Assembly (NCBI GenBank): GCA_039654915.1 | Contig: CM077597.1 | Span: 41,886,001 to 41,950,000, forward strand | Origin: Aquilaria yunnanensis | Taxonomy: Eukaryota; Streptophyta; Magnoliopsida; Malvales; Thymelaeaceae | Direction of reading: 5' to 3' | Length of the DNA stretch: 64,000 nt | In this document: positions 12,075 through 22,500 of the stretch, one piece after another | Layout: each line of letters starts with the position of its first letter | Position numbering within the stretch: position 1 is the stretch's first letter | Program-made: the position numbers and the translations under genes | Notes under the pieces: generated by a model | Seen by the model: the letters and a program-made list of their open reading frames with translations, nothing else | Database searches by the model: none | Told to the model about the DNA's origin: nothing

Positions 12075-13502
12075 ATGCCTCACAAGTCAGTGCCCATTCA
12101 CTCTTTGAAAAAGAAGGGGAGGGGAAAGAAGATTCGTCAAGACAAGCCACAAGAACCTCCCTATGATACATTCCGCTTTATGTCTTCTTGGGCGAACAAC
12201 TACTTTGAGGGGTCCGTGAATCGCAACCTCACACTGGAACGAGGCTTCAAATTCTCGAAGAAAGAAAATGAAGGGATATTAAGAGTCGTGGAGAGGCGAG
12301 GATGGCAGCAATGGGTTGCTCGTTCTCAAGTGGAAGTGTCCAAGATCCTCATTATGGAATTTTATGCCAACTTGATGGGAGCCTACTACCTGAATCGTCG
12401 GGCCAAGGCATGCTTTGTGCGAAAACACGCTGTGCACTATGGGAATACAGTTATCAATGAGCTATTCAACATCAACCTCTTAATTGGAGGAAAATTCAAG
12501 GCGGCTTCCCTTGAGCAGCAGGCTCAAGTAGTATGCGGTCACCCGGTCAATTGGACACTGAGCCGGCACCAGTCTCACCGGAAGCTCTATTTCAGTTCTT
12601 TAGCCCTCCCTCCAGAGATGAAAACATGGAACTACTTCATCTCCTATCGCCTCGTCCCGACTATTCATGTTCGGGAAGTTACCCCGGATCGCTTGGAGAT
12701 CTTATATTGCATAGCTTGTGACTTTCAGATAAATGTCGGCCACTTCATCCTTCAGCATCTCCTCCGAGCCGCCAAGTCGAAACGGGGGAACCTGCCCTTC
12801 CCTCAGCTAGTCACTACCTTAATACTGAGGGCCGGTGTTGACATGGAGGACCCCTCAAAGATAACTTTGGTCGTTAGGCCAATCTCAGTGGATAAACTTA
12901 GTGGTGCTTCGGAGGGAGTCCATGAGGTAGTGTCAGAGGAAGAAGAAGAGGATGCCGCACAGGAGCAAGAGCAAGTGGAAGAAGAAGAAGAAGAAGAAGA
13001 AGAAGAACAAGAGCAGTTTCAGGAACCCCTTCAAGGAGGTGAGGATTTCGAGGGGGCTTCTGATCAGTTAGTTGACCGGGCTACTGCGACTCCGGCCTCT
13101 TTGGCCGTAGCACTCAACAAGATGTACTTGATGATGCAAGAGCAGCATGAAGAGTCAGTAGCCCGGTTCGAATCAGTTGCTGGCCCCTTTGCTTCTTTTG
13201 CTAAAGAGATTTGCGAGGGCATCTCACTTATTGCCGGCAACCAGGAATCTCTTTCTGGGCAAGTCCGCTAGGGCCACCAGCAGCAGCAACAGCAGCGGGA
13301 CCTCCCGCCAGAACACCCTCCTTTCCCACCCATTCCACCACACTTCAACCCTTTGGCATACCAGTGGTACACGCTGCACCCCTTAAGCCGTCCACCTCCC
13401 TTTTACCCACACTTCGGACCTCCCCATGACCCGTCTGAAGGTCCTTCCTCTTTTCCTCCTACCGGTGGGTCTTCCGGCCAAGATGACATGTACGAGGAGT
13501 AG
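12075..13502 (+). pseudogene. element A third ORF (plant transposon-associated protein), one nonsense codon
   Basis: The protein occupies the env-like position of the Athila lineage, but I see no signal peptide or clear membrane segment. It starts MPHKSVPIHSLKKKGRGKK (basic, possible nuclear signal) and then has an alpha-helical domain (YDTFRFMSSWANNYFEG, GWQQWVARSQVEVSKILIME, YYLNRRAKACFVRKH, ILYCIACDFQINVGHFI). This resembles the family annotated as putative plant transposon protein. A Glu-rich low-complexity stretch follows (GAA repeat near 12978-13007), then a helical stretch and a Pro-rich tail after an in-frame TAG at 13269-13271. Element B has Trp (TGG) there, so the change is G to A. 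Function is unknown; conservation in A and B suggests it mattered to the family. Confidence 0.8.
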
Positions 13503-15016
13503 TAGGGGCGGGAACACCCGCCCCCAGGTATGATTCTTGGATACCCACTTTCCATTGAGGACAATGCTAGCTTTAAGTTTGGGGGAGTGGTTGTTTGACT
13601 ATCATACTTGGTCTCTTTGTTTGTGTTTGTGTCTTTGTCTTTAGACTTAGTTGTTTTTTCTAGGTTTTAAAGTAATTGTGGTTGTTTCATTTAGGGTGCA
13701 TGTTTCTTGCATATTTTGTTTCTTGTTTTCTTTTCTTCTGTTATTTAATTTTGATAGGTTGCATGTAAAAGCATATAGGTCGATGTTTTTTTTGTAGTCC
13801 TTTATTTTTCTTGGTGTCTTTAGGACCCAATGGGGACCATTGTTGCATATGGATAGATGTGGTTACTAGTTTGACTCTCTTGAAGCTTTGATGAATTTGG
13901 AAAAATTAGTTGTGATACTTTTGGGTGGACCCTTGATGATGTGATATAATGAGTTTGGGAGTTGTGCTAGGAACTTGTCTCTTTTGAGATCCTTGTACTG
14001 AGTTTTGATCTAGAACTTGCCTAAGGACCAAGCAAACTCACAATAGTTGCAGGAACTTGAAGCATTTGGTTTCATAGGAGGAACCTTTCCACCAAATAGC
14101 CATTCCTTCTACGTTCTCTCATATCACCCTTATTTTGAGTATTCATTTTCCTGTTGTTATACCCTTGAGTTTACCTGAGGTGGGAAAATGTCAAATCTTG
14201 GGCTTAAAAGAAATTGCATTGAGTTGAATAAAGTGGGAAATAATGGCAAGTTTGGGGGATTTGTGTGGTTAAAAAAAAAAAAGTATACTACTTCGCTGTT
14301 TCCTAGTATCGAAGTAGGTTGGGGTCTTCTCCTAAGGCAAGAGTTGATCACAGCTCGAAAAGATGCTTGAAATAAGAGTATGATTGTAAATAAAATAAAA
14401 TCACCTTGGATTGTATTAAGTTAGTAGCTTGGGCTTAGGCGGAGCTCCCGTTTATGCACCTGCTAAACGACTAAATACATGAAGAGGAAACAGTAGTTAG
14501 TTGATAGGTGTAAAGGGTTGGTGAATGGTGGATTGATGCTTGTTCAACTTGTTTGTTTCTTTTAACCACTTGGTTTTATTTTGACTGCCTCGCTAACTCT
14601 ATCCCGAAAGCTATCATCTGGTTCCTCCGCTTTTCTGAGCCCTTAACCCGTTGCTATCTTTTGAAAGAAAACCATATGAGCTTTGAGTTCGGTGCAACCT
14701 ACCGTAGGGGAATAAGGTAGAGGGTGTTGGATCTTTTTGCAAGCTTTTGGAAAAGAACTTAGTGCAAGCCTCAAGTTAGATGGCACAACTCCTCTAATGA
14801 AAATTTAAATCATCTAGGGGGGTCATACCCCTAAGGGCTTCACCCTAGGTAGCAAAATTTCTTTTTCCTTAGTCACCATTTCTTGTTTTGAAGTCAAACT
14901 AGCCAATCATTGAAGTTTAGATGCAACATTTGGTTAACATTGTAGTTTCTTTGGTGTTTGTGCGTTTTGTAGGTTAGGTCGCTAGGGACTAGCTTAGGTT
15001 TAAGTTTGGGGGAATT
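13503..15016 (+). other. 3' non-coding region of element A with three polypurine motifs
   Basis: No coding sequence. AAGTTTGGGGGA-type motifs occur three times: 13575-13590, 14247-14260 and 15002-15014. The last abuts the 3' LTR and is the normal polypurine tract; the first lies just after the third ORF. The other two may be accessory plus-strand priming sites. The same region is present in reverse in element B (16445-17956). Confidence 0.75.
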
Positions 15017-15080
15017 TGTTAAGTGCATAAATCCACGGTCAAAGTGTTGACTTTTTGACAACTTTGACCGACAATAACTT
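15017..15080 (+). repeat. 5' end fragment of element A's 3' LTR
   Basis: 64 bp beginning TGTTAAGTGCATAAATCC, matching the start of the 5' LTR, then cut by the outer end of element B at 15081. The terminal 13 bp of this LTR survive at 20797-20809. The middle, with the R region and polyadenylation signals, is gone. Confidence 0.9.
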
Positions 15081-16444
15081 TGTTGTAAAATCAAGAAATT
15101 ATCAATTTATAACCCTTAAAAACCCGCAAGCGAACGGAATCGTCATGTACTTAAAGGTAAATAGGGGTATCGTCCCAAGGGAATTTAGTGATTCTACCTA
15201 TATTCAAAAATCAAATTGCTCAAGCTACTTAACTTAAAAACATAAGAGAAGTGAATCTAAAGAAGGTGAAAGGTCCTAAAGAGAGAACTTAGAATTAAGG
15301 CAACTACTTCCCTAGGATTCCACTCCTACCCCTTGCTACCCATGTAAGTTTGCCCTCAAGTATGATTTTCCAAGTGTGGTAGAGAGGATCTCACATCAAG
15401 AACTTCTTTCTCAAGATGGGTCCTTACTCACCCTCAACTAACTTGGGCTTTACTCAAGCTCCAATTTTAACTTAGAGTGGTTAAAGAATTAAACCTCTTT
15501 TTGACTCCTAGTGTTCACCTAGATTATCTCTAATTTAAGTTAACACTATGCCCCTTCCATTTCTCTTTATCACCCATTAAACCTTTCTCAAGGATTTAGT
15601 GAACTAGCACATGAGTTATGGTGGCCCACCATCATTCAATCATTAAGCACAATGAAAGGGACAACACAAGATAAACTCATACATAACGACAAGACAAATT
15701 CATTAAGTAGCAAGGTAAGGAATTTCACCCTAGAGAGATAGAGTGAACTACTCACAATCCATAACAAATGTCATCATCAAAACCATAACAACAATATCAC
15801 GAAAATCCAACAAATAAAAGAGAGAAGAGAGTAAACCCAAGAAACCCCCTAGAAGATTTAACTCCCAAAGATGATCAACCCTTCTTCAAGCTCCCAAAAA
15901 TGCCTCCTTGATGATCAATAGTCTTCAAGAGGGGTTGAAATCAAAATCAGCCAAAAGAGCCCCCTAGGACTCTTTCCTCTCTTCTATTTATACTCCCTCT
16001 TCTTTCCAACCCTAAAGGGATAAGAATCCCTTCTTCAAGGCCAGCTCTTCAGGTGGGAAGAGTGGGGGACCATAAAAAATATGAACTTTCGGCAAAACAG
16101 AGTAGCATTGGCGACGCGTTGCCAATGTGGGTCGAATTTTGGCGACGCGTCGCCAGATGAGAAAATTGTGCTCAGAACACTGATAACTTTGGCGACGCGT
16201 CGCCAACCTTCGCGAAGGCTGGCGATGTGTCGCCAGTCTTCATTTTTCACTTCTCTTCCTTCTCTTGTCCAAACGCCGTCCCGCTCGAGCTTGCTTCTAA
16301 TGCCCCGTCCGCAACACTTGTCCTAACTTATGATAAGCCAAAGAAAACAACAAAAACTAAGACAAATAGGGAATAGTTATAAGAAATTGTCGGTCAAAGT
16401 TGTCAAAAAGTCAACACTTTGACTGTGGATTTATGCACTTAACA
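15081..16444 (-). repeat. 3' LTR of element B
   Basis: 1364 bp, full length, closely matching the reverse complement of 3665-5027. It carries the TATA box at 15985-15992 (minus strand) and four GGCGACGCGTCGCC-type palindromes between 16108 and 16234. It forms the loop between the inverted arms of A and B. Confidence 0.95.
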
Positions 16445-17956
16445 AATTCCCCCAAACTTAAACCTAAGCTAGTCCCTAGTGACCTAACCTACAAAACACA
16501 CAAACACCAAAGAAACTACAATGTTAACCAAATGTTGCATGTAAACTTCAATGATTGGCTAGTTTGACTTCAAAACAAGAAATGGTGACTAAGGAAAAAG
16601 AGATTTTGCTACCTAGGGTGAAGCCCTTAGGGGTATGACCCCCCTAGATGATTTAAATTTTCATTAAAGGAGTTGTGCCATCTAACTTGAGGCTTGCACT
16701 AAGTTCTTTTACAAAAGCTTGCAAAAAGATCCAACACCCTCTACCTTATTCCCCTATGGTAGGTTGCACCGAACTCAAAGATCATATGGTTTTCTTTCAA
16801 AAGATAGCAATGGGTTAAAGGCTCAGAAAAGCGGAGGAACCAGATGATAGCTTTCGAGATAGAGTTAGCGAGGCAATCAAAATAAAACAAAGTGCTTAAA
16901 ACAACCAAACAAGTTGAGCAAGCATCAATCCACCATTCACCAACTCTTTACACCTATCAACTAACTACTGTTTCCTCTTAATGTATTTAGCCGTTTAGCA
17001 GGTGCATAAACGGGAGCTCCGCCTAAGCCCAAGCTACTAACTTAATACAATCCAAGGTGATTTTATTTTATTTATAATCATACTCTTATTTCAAGCATCT
17101 TTTCGAGCTGTGATCAACTCTTGCCTTAGGAGAAGACCCCAACCTACTTCGATACTAGAAAACAGCAAAGTAGTATACTTTTTTTTTTAACCACACTAAT
17201 CCCCCAAACTTGCCATTATTTCCCACTTTGTTCAACTCAATGCAATTTCTTTTAAGCCCAAGATTTGACATTTTCCCACCTCAGGTAAACTCAAGGGTAT
17301 AACAACAGGAAAATGAATACTCAAAATAAGGGTGATATGAGAAAATGTAGAAGGAATGGCTATTTGGTGGAAAGGTTCCTCCTATGAAACCAAACACTTC
17401 AAGTTCCTGCAACTATTGTGAGTTTGCTAGGTCCTTAGGCAAGTTCTAGATCAAAACTTAGTACAAGGATCTCAAAAGAGACAAGTTCCTAGCACAACTC
17501 CCAAACTCATTATATCACATCATCAAGGGTCCACCCAAAAGTATCAAAACTAATTTTTCCAAATTCATCAAAGCTTCAAGAGAGTCAAACTAGTAACCAC
17601 ATCCATCCATATGCAACAACGGTCCCCATTGGGTCCTAAAGACACCAAGAAAAATAAAGGACTACAAAAAAAACATCGACCTATATGCTTCTATATGCAA
17701 CCTATCAAAATTAAATAATGGAAGAAAAGAAAACAAGAAACAAAATATGCAAGAAACATGCACTCTAAATGAAACAACCACAATTACTTTAAAACCTAGA
17801 AAAAACAACTAAGTCTAAAAACAAAGACACAAACACAAACAAAGAGACCAAGTATGATAGTCAAACAACCACTCCCCCAAACTTAAAGCTAGCATTGTCC
17901 TCAATGGAAAGTGGGTATCCAAGAATCATACCTGGGGGTGGGTGTTCCCGCCCCTA
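16445..17956 (-). other. 3' non-coding region of element B
   Basis: Reverse counterpart of A's 13503-15016. The polypurine tract abuts the LTR at 16445-16458, reading AAGTTTGGGGGAATT on the minus strand. The two further internal polypurine motifs are partly kept (near 17200 and 17875). No coding sequence. Confidence 0.8.
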
Positions 17957-19363
17957 CTACTCCTCGCCCATGTCATCTTGGCCGGAAGACCCACCGAAAG
18001 GAGGAAAAGAGGAAGGACCTTCAGACGGGTCATGGGGAGGTCCGAAGTGTGGGTAAAAGGGAGGTGGACGGCTTAAGGGGTGCAGCGTGTACCACTGGTA
18101 TGCCGAGGGGTGGAAATGTGGTGGAATGGGTGGGAGAGGAGGGTGTTCTGGCGGGAGGTCCCACTGCTGCTGGTGGCCCCAGTGGACTTGCCCGGAAAGA
18201 GATTCCTGGTTGCCGGCAATAAGTGAGATGCCTTCGCGAATCTCTTTAGAAAAAGAAGCAAAGGAGCCACCAACTGATTCGAACCGGGCTACTGACTCTT
18301 CATGCTGCTCTTGCATCATCAAGTACATCTTGTTGAGTGCTACGGCCAAAGAGGCCGGAGTCAAAGTAGCCGAGTCAACTAACTGATCAGAAGCCCCCCC
18401 GAAATCCTCACCTCCTTGAAGGGGTTCCTGAAACTGCTCTTGTTCTTCTTCTTCTTTTTCCACTTGCTCTTGCTCCTGTGCGGCATCCACTTCTTCTTCC
18501 TCTGACACTACCTCCTGGACTCCCTCCAAAGCACCACTTAGTTTATCCACTAAGATTGGCCTAACGACCAAAGTTATCTTTGAGGGGTCCTCCATGTCAA
18601 CACCAGCCCTCAGTATTAAGGTAGTGACTAGCTGAGGGAAGGGCAAGTTCCCCCGTTTCGACTTGGCGGCTCGGAGGAGATGCTGAAGGATGAAGTGGCC
18701 GACATTTATCTGAAAGTCACAAGCTATTCAATATAAGATCTCCAAGCGATCCGGGGTGACTTCCCGAACATGAGTAGTCGCGACGAGGCGAGTGGAGATG
18801 AAGCAGTTCCATGCTTTCATCTCTGGAGGGAGGGCTGAAGAACTGAAATAGAGCTTCCGGTGAGACTGGTCCCGGCTCAGTGTCTAATTGACTGGGTGAC
18901 CGCATACTACTTGAGCCTGCTGCTCAAGGGAAGCCGCCTTGAATTTTCCTCCAATTAAGGGGTTGATGTTGAATAACTCATTGATAACTGTATTCCCATA
19001 GTGCACAGCGTGTTTTCGCACAAAGCATGCCTTGGCCCGACAATTCAGGTAGTAGGCTCCCATCAAGTTGGCATAAAATTCCATAATGAGGATCTTGGAC
19101 ACTTCCACTTGAGAATGAGCAACCCATTGCTGCCATCCTCGCCTCTCCACGACTCTTAATATCCCTTCATTTTCTTTCTTCGAGAATTTGAAGCCTCGTT
19201 CCGGTGTGCACTTGTGATTCACGAACCCCTCAAAGTAGTTGTTCGCCCGAGAAGACACAAAGCAGAATGTATCATAGGGAGGTTCTTGTGGCTTGTCTTG
19301 ACGAATCCTCTTTCCCCTCCCCTTCTCTTTCAAAGAGTGAATGGGCACTGACTTGTGAGGCAT
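17957..19363 (-). pseudogene. element B third ORF, two nonsense codons
   Basis: Second copy of the plant transposon-associated protein seen in A at 12075-13502, starting MPHKSVPIHSLKEKGRGKR at 19363. The frame is the same throughout, but an in-frame TAG at 18884-18886 replaces a Trp codon present in A (VVCGHPVNW context). A TGA near 18727 replaces a Cys codon (ILYC context, a transversion). B keeps the Trp (HWGHQQQ) where A has its own stop, so the Pro-rich tail ending QDDMGEE is open here. Stops at different places in the two copies mean they decayed independently after an intact ancestor. Confidence 0.85.
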
Positions 19364-20425
19364 GTTTCCTACAAAACCACAAGATACACTTCAATTTCCT
19401 TTACATGAAAAATGAAAGAACAAAGGATTACCCTTCACCACCACAATTCACAACTTCAAGTTGACAAACCATAGATGAAAAGTTCATGCATAAGAGAACC
19501 GTCCATTATCTTACTTCAAGTCCATCCTAGGTGTTCTAAGATATTGCACCAAGCATTATAAGACCATGCATATTGGTATTGGACTGCTATACAATACACA
19601 CTTGCTCATTGAATAAATCATTCAAACAAAATTGATGTTAAGATTACTAGTTGTGTGCTCATGAACTTGGTAGCAAGGAGAGTCCCATCAAGGTCCATAC
19701 CAACATGTGGCTTTTGGGACATATAGAAAACAAGCTTCCAGGTGCAAAGTAATCATTCAATCTTGAACTATGCAACACCTAGATGCATGATACACAAAGG
19801 ATTGAGGAAAACTAGAACCACACGAAGCCACATTGTTGTGCAAAATACCTATGGAGGAAGTCAAATTACATTTTTCTGGAAACGCTCAAACTAAAAAATC
19901 AATCAATCCAGAGCAAATTGATAGCAATGCAAGATTGACCCACTCCTATTTCAAGTAGATCCCAATTTAAAATCAATCAAACAACAAGAACATGCATAAA
20001 CAAGAAATTGCCATGAAAATTCGCAGCCCTTGTTATGAGAGAAATTCTAACCTTGATTTCTAATCCAAATTCGTAATCCAATGCACAAAACACTTTTCAT
20101 ACACAGATGTATCCATATCAAATCGAATTCAAGCATGAAATCCATGAGAATCGAGCAAAATCAAGTAATTTTCGAAACCTTCACAAGCAAGCACCATTCA
20201 CCCCAAATCTCATCTCAAAAACGCAGAAGGGAGGAAGAAGATGAGATAAACTTACTTGATGAGAGTCTTGATGAGACAAATCGACACCAAAAAATCAAAC
20301 CGTGATGCTCACGGAAGGGTAGGGTTTGGAAGTTGAGAGGTTTCTTTGGTGGAAGAACAATGTAAAAGTGAGAAGAGTGAAAATAACGCAAGGTTAAAAC
20401 AGCAGTTCCAGTCCTGGCGACGTGT
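19364..20425 (-). other. Truncated spacer upstream of element B third ORF
   Basis: Reverse counterpart of A's 11015-12074, including the TTTTGTAG possible splice acceptor near 19369-19376. It ends abruptly at 20425 inside a GGCGACG-type palindrome, where it joins LTR sequence. Confidence 0.8.
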
Positions 20426-20796
20426 ACCCCCTAGAAGATTTAACTCCCAAAGATGATCAACCCTTCTTTAAGCTCCCAAAAATGCCTCCTTGATGATCAA
20501 TAGTCTTCAAAAGGGGTTGAGATCAAAATCAGCCAAAAGAGCCCCCTAGGACTCTTTCCTCTCTTCTATTTGTACTCCCTCTTCTTTCCAACCCTAAAGG
20601 GATAAGAATCCCTTCTTCAAGGCCAACTCATCAGGTGGGAAGAGTGGGGGACCATAAAAAATACGAACTTTCAGCAAAACAGAGTAGCATTGGCAACGCG
20701 TCGCCAATGTGGGTCGAATTCTGGGGTCGCGTCGGCAGATGAGAAAATTGTGCTCAGAACACTGATAACTTTGGCAACGCGTCACCAACCTTCGCG
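20426..20796 (-). repeat. Internal fragment of element B's 5' LTR
   Basis: 371 bp aligning to 15844-16214 of B's 3' LTR at the same length, with scattered substitutions in the palindromes (for example GGCAACGCGTCGCC). Both ends are deletion junctions. Confidence 0.88.
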
Positions 20797-20809
20797 TGAT
20801 TTTACAACA
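20797..20809 (+). repeat. Terminal 13 bp of element A's 3' LTR
   Basis: TGATTTTACAACA matches the end of A's 5' LTR and is followed by the target duplication GCTAT. It proves that A was once complete on this side. Confidence 0.85.
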
Positions 20810-20814
20810 GCTAT

Positions 20815-21540
20815 CAACTGACTAGGCTCCCAATAAACCAGTTTTTTTTAAAAGATCAAGGACATACTTCCTTTAGGACAAGCAAATCCCCATTTTGGAC
20901 CTTGCTACTTCAATACCTAAGAAGTATCTTAACAAACCAAGATCCTTTATCTAGAATTTCATTTGCAGGAAGGATTTCAAGGACTGGATACCAACATTAT
21001 CATCACCAGTGATAACAATAACATCAACATAGACAATCAGAATAATTTTACCAACTCTGGAGTGTCGATAAAAGACAGAGTGATCCACAGCACATTGCTG
21101 CAAACCAAACTCCATAACAACTGCAATGAAGTGACCAAACCATGCTCGTGGTGACTGTTTCAAACCATACAAATACTTGTTTAAGCGACACACAAGATCA
21201 GTCTTCCCCTGAGCAACAAACCCAGGTGGTTGCTCCATGAAGATAGTCGCCTCAAGATCACCATGGAGGAAGGCATTCTTCACATCTAATTGATGTAAAG
21301 GCCACTGATTTGTGGCTGCTAATGCAATGACAACTTGTACTGAAGTCATTTTGGCTACTAGAGAAAACATCTCTAAGTAGTCCATGTTGTATACCTGTGT
21401 ATATCTCTTAGCTACCAAACAAGCTTTCAACCGATCAACTGTACCATCAGGGTGAACTTTAACATTAAACACCTATCGACAACCCATAACTATCTAATCA
21501 TGTGGAAGAGGAACTAAATCCCATTTATTATTAACCCGCA
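20815..21540 (-). pseudogene. copia reverse transcriptase, catalytic Asp lost
   Basis: Upstream part of the split copia pol. Landmarks: DGTVDRLKACLVAKRYTQ, QLDVKNAFLHGDL, PPGFVAQGK, CRLNKYLYGLKQSPRAWF, then IVYVDVIVITGDD. The catalytic box is YVDV instead of YVDD, which removes the second active-site aspartate. The long frame is 20951-21472; the C-terminal piece down to 20815 and the link to integrase contain stops. Its RNase H partner lies 17 kb away at 2937-3664 because of the nested element. Confidence 0.92.
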
Positions 21541-22500
21541 AAGCTGACATCTTTTCCTCCATGGCTTGCTTCCATCCAGGGTGAGAAAATGCCTCTGAAA
21601 TAGAAGACATGAATATTGTCATGAATGACTTCTAAAGAAGCAAAAGTAGTGACTGGAACATCAATATTGGTAAAAGCCATAGGTACAAAGGGCAAGGGCA
21701 AAGACAGACAGTCATCAGTATCAGAAGACACGAATTGAGTATCAGAAAAATATGGTGTAGTTTCAAAAAATGTAACATCAGCAGAAACAAAAAAAGGATT
21801 TAAGGAAGGACTAAAACACTTGTACCTTTTTTGCAAACGAGAGTATCCAAGGAAAATACATTTTAGAGATTTGGGGTCCAATTTATCTGTGCCAAGTTGG
21901 TTATGATGAACAAAACAGACATAACCAAATATATGAGGAATAACAGGAAAGGGAGCTGACAAGGAAAAAGATTAGAAAAAGAAATTTTACCCGCAAGGAT
22001 AAAAGATGACAAATGATTGATAAGAAAACATGCAGTGAGCACAGCATCTCCCCAAAAACTTTTGGGTACATTCATGTGAATTAACAAGATATGAGCTGTT
22101 TCAACAATGTGTTAGATTTTTCTCTCGGGTACTCCATTTTGTTGAGATGTGTGTGGGCATGCGGATTGGTGGAGTATACCCTGTTGCTTCATGTAACTAG
22201 AGATTGAGTTAGATAAATACTCTTTTGCATTATCACTGTGAAGAATATTGATTCGGGTGTGAAACTGATTTTGAACTTTAGCACAAAAGACACAGAAGAT
22301 ATAAAATAACTCTAAACGATCTTTCATTAGATATAACCTAGTCATTCAAGAGAAATCATCAACAAAAATTACAAATACTGAAATCCCAATTTAGACTTTA
22401 TACAGCTAAGACCCCAAATATCTGAATGAATTAGCATAAAAGGTTTATCAACTCATTTATTGACTCGAGACAAGTAAGGAGCATGATGATGCTTCCCAAG
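21531..22500 (-). pseudogene. copia integrase, broken into several frames
   Basis: The core is seen at 22112-22345 with INILHSDNAKEYLS (catalytic Asp) and SQQNGVPERKI (catalytic Glu). It then continues at 21863-22087 (MNVPKSFWGDAVLTACFLINH) and at 21531-21962 with the C-terminal motif KCIFLGYSRLQKRYKCF. At least two frameshifts separate these pieces. Confidence 0.88.

Larger units (their letters stand above)
15081..20796 (-). mobile_element. Element B: deleted Athila-like element inserted in A's 3' LTR, opposite orientation
   Basis: B belongs to the same family as A, in reverse. It keeps a full 3' LTR (15081-16444), polypurine tract, third ORF (17957-19363) and part of the pol/third-ORF spacer (to 20425). 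There it jumps straight into an internal fragment of its 5' LTR (20426-20796), so PBS, gag and all of pol are missing. The outer end of the 5' LTR and most of A's 3' LTR are lost at a second junction (20796/20797). A's LTR has AACTT just before B (15076-15080), but the matching target copy was deleted. B could only have moved with proteins from other copies, and cannot now. Confidence 0.92.
3665..20809 (+). mobile_element. Element A: Athila-like Ty3/gypsy retrotransposon with third ORF, nested in copia pol
   Basis: A begins TGTTAAG at 3665 and ends ACAACA at 20809, flanked by a perfect 5-bp duplication GCTAT (3660-3664 and 20810-20814) within the copia pol gene. Order: 5' LTR, Asp-tRNA-type PBS, gag, protease, RT-RNase H, integrase, a 1.5-kb spacer, a third ORF in the env-like position, a 1.5-kb non-coding 3' region with polypurine tracts, then a 3' LTR. 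This layout and the pol motifs (DLGASINLMPLS protease, FMDD RT) fit the Athila lineage. The 3' LTR survives only as 15017-15080 and 20797-20809, because element B inserted there and a later deletion removed the rest. The coding frame has several nonsense codons and one frameshift, so A is not autonomous. Confidence 0.95.

Noticed and set aside
15081..20809. Initial reading of the LTR-like piece at 20426-20796 as a separate solo LTR
   Set aside because: It lacks both LTR ends and target duplications, and continues from B's body at a deletion junction.
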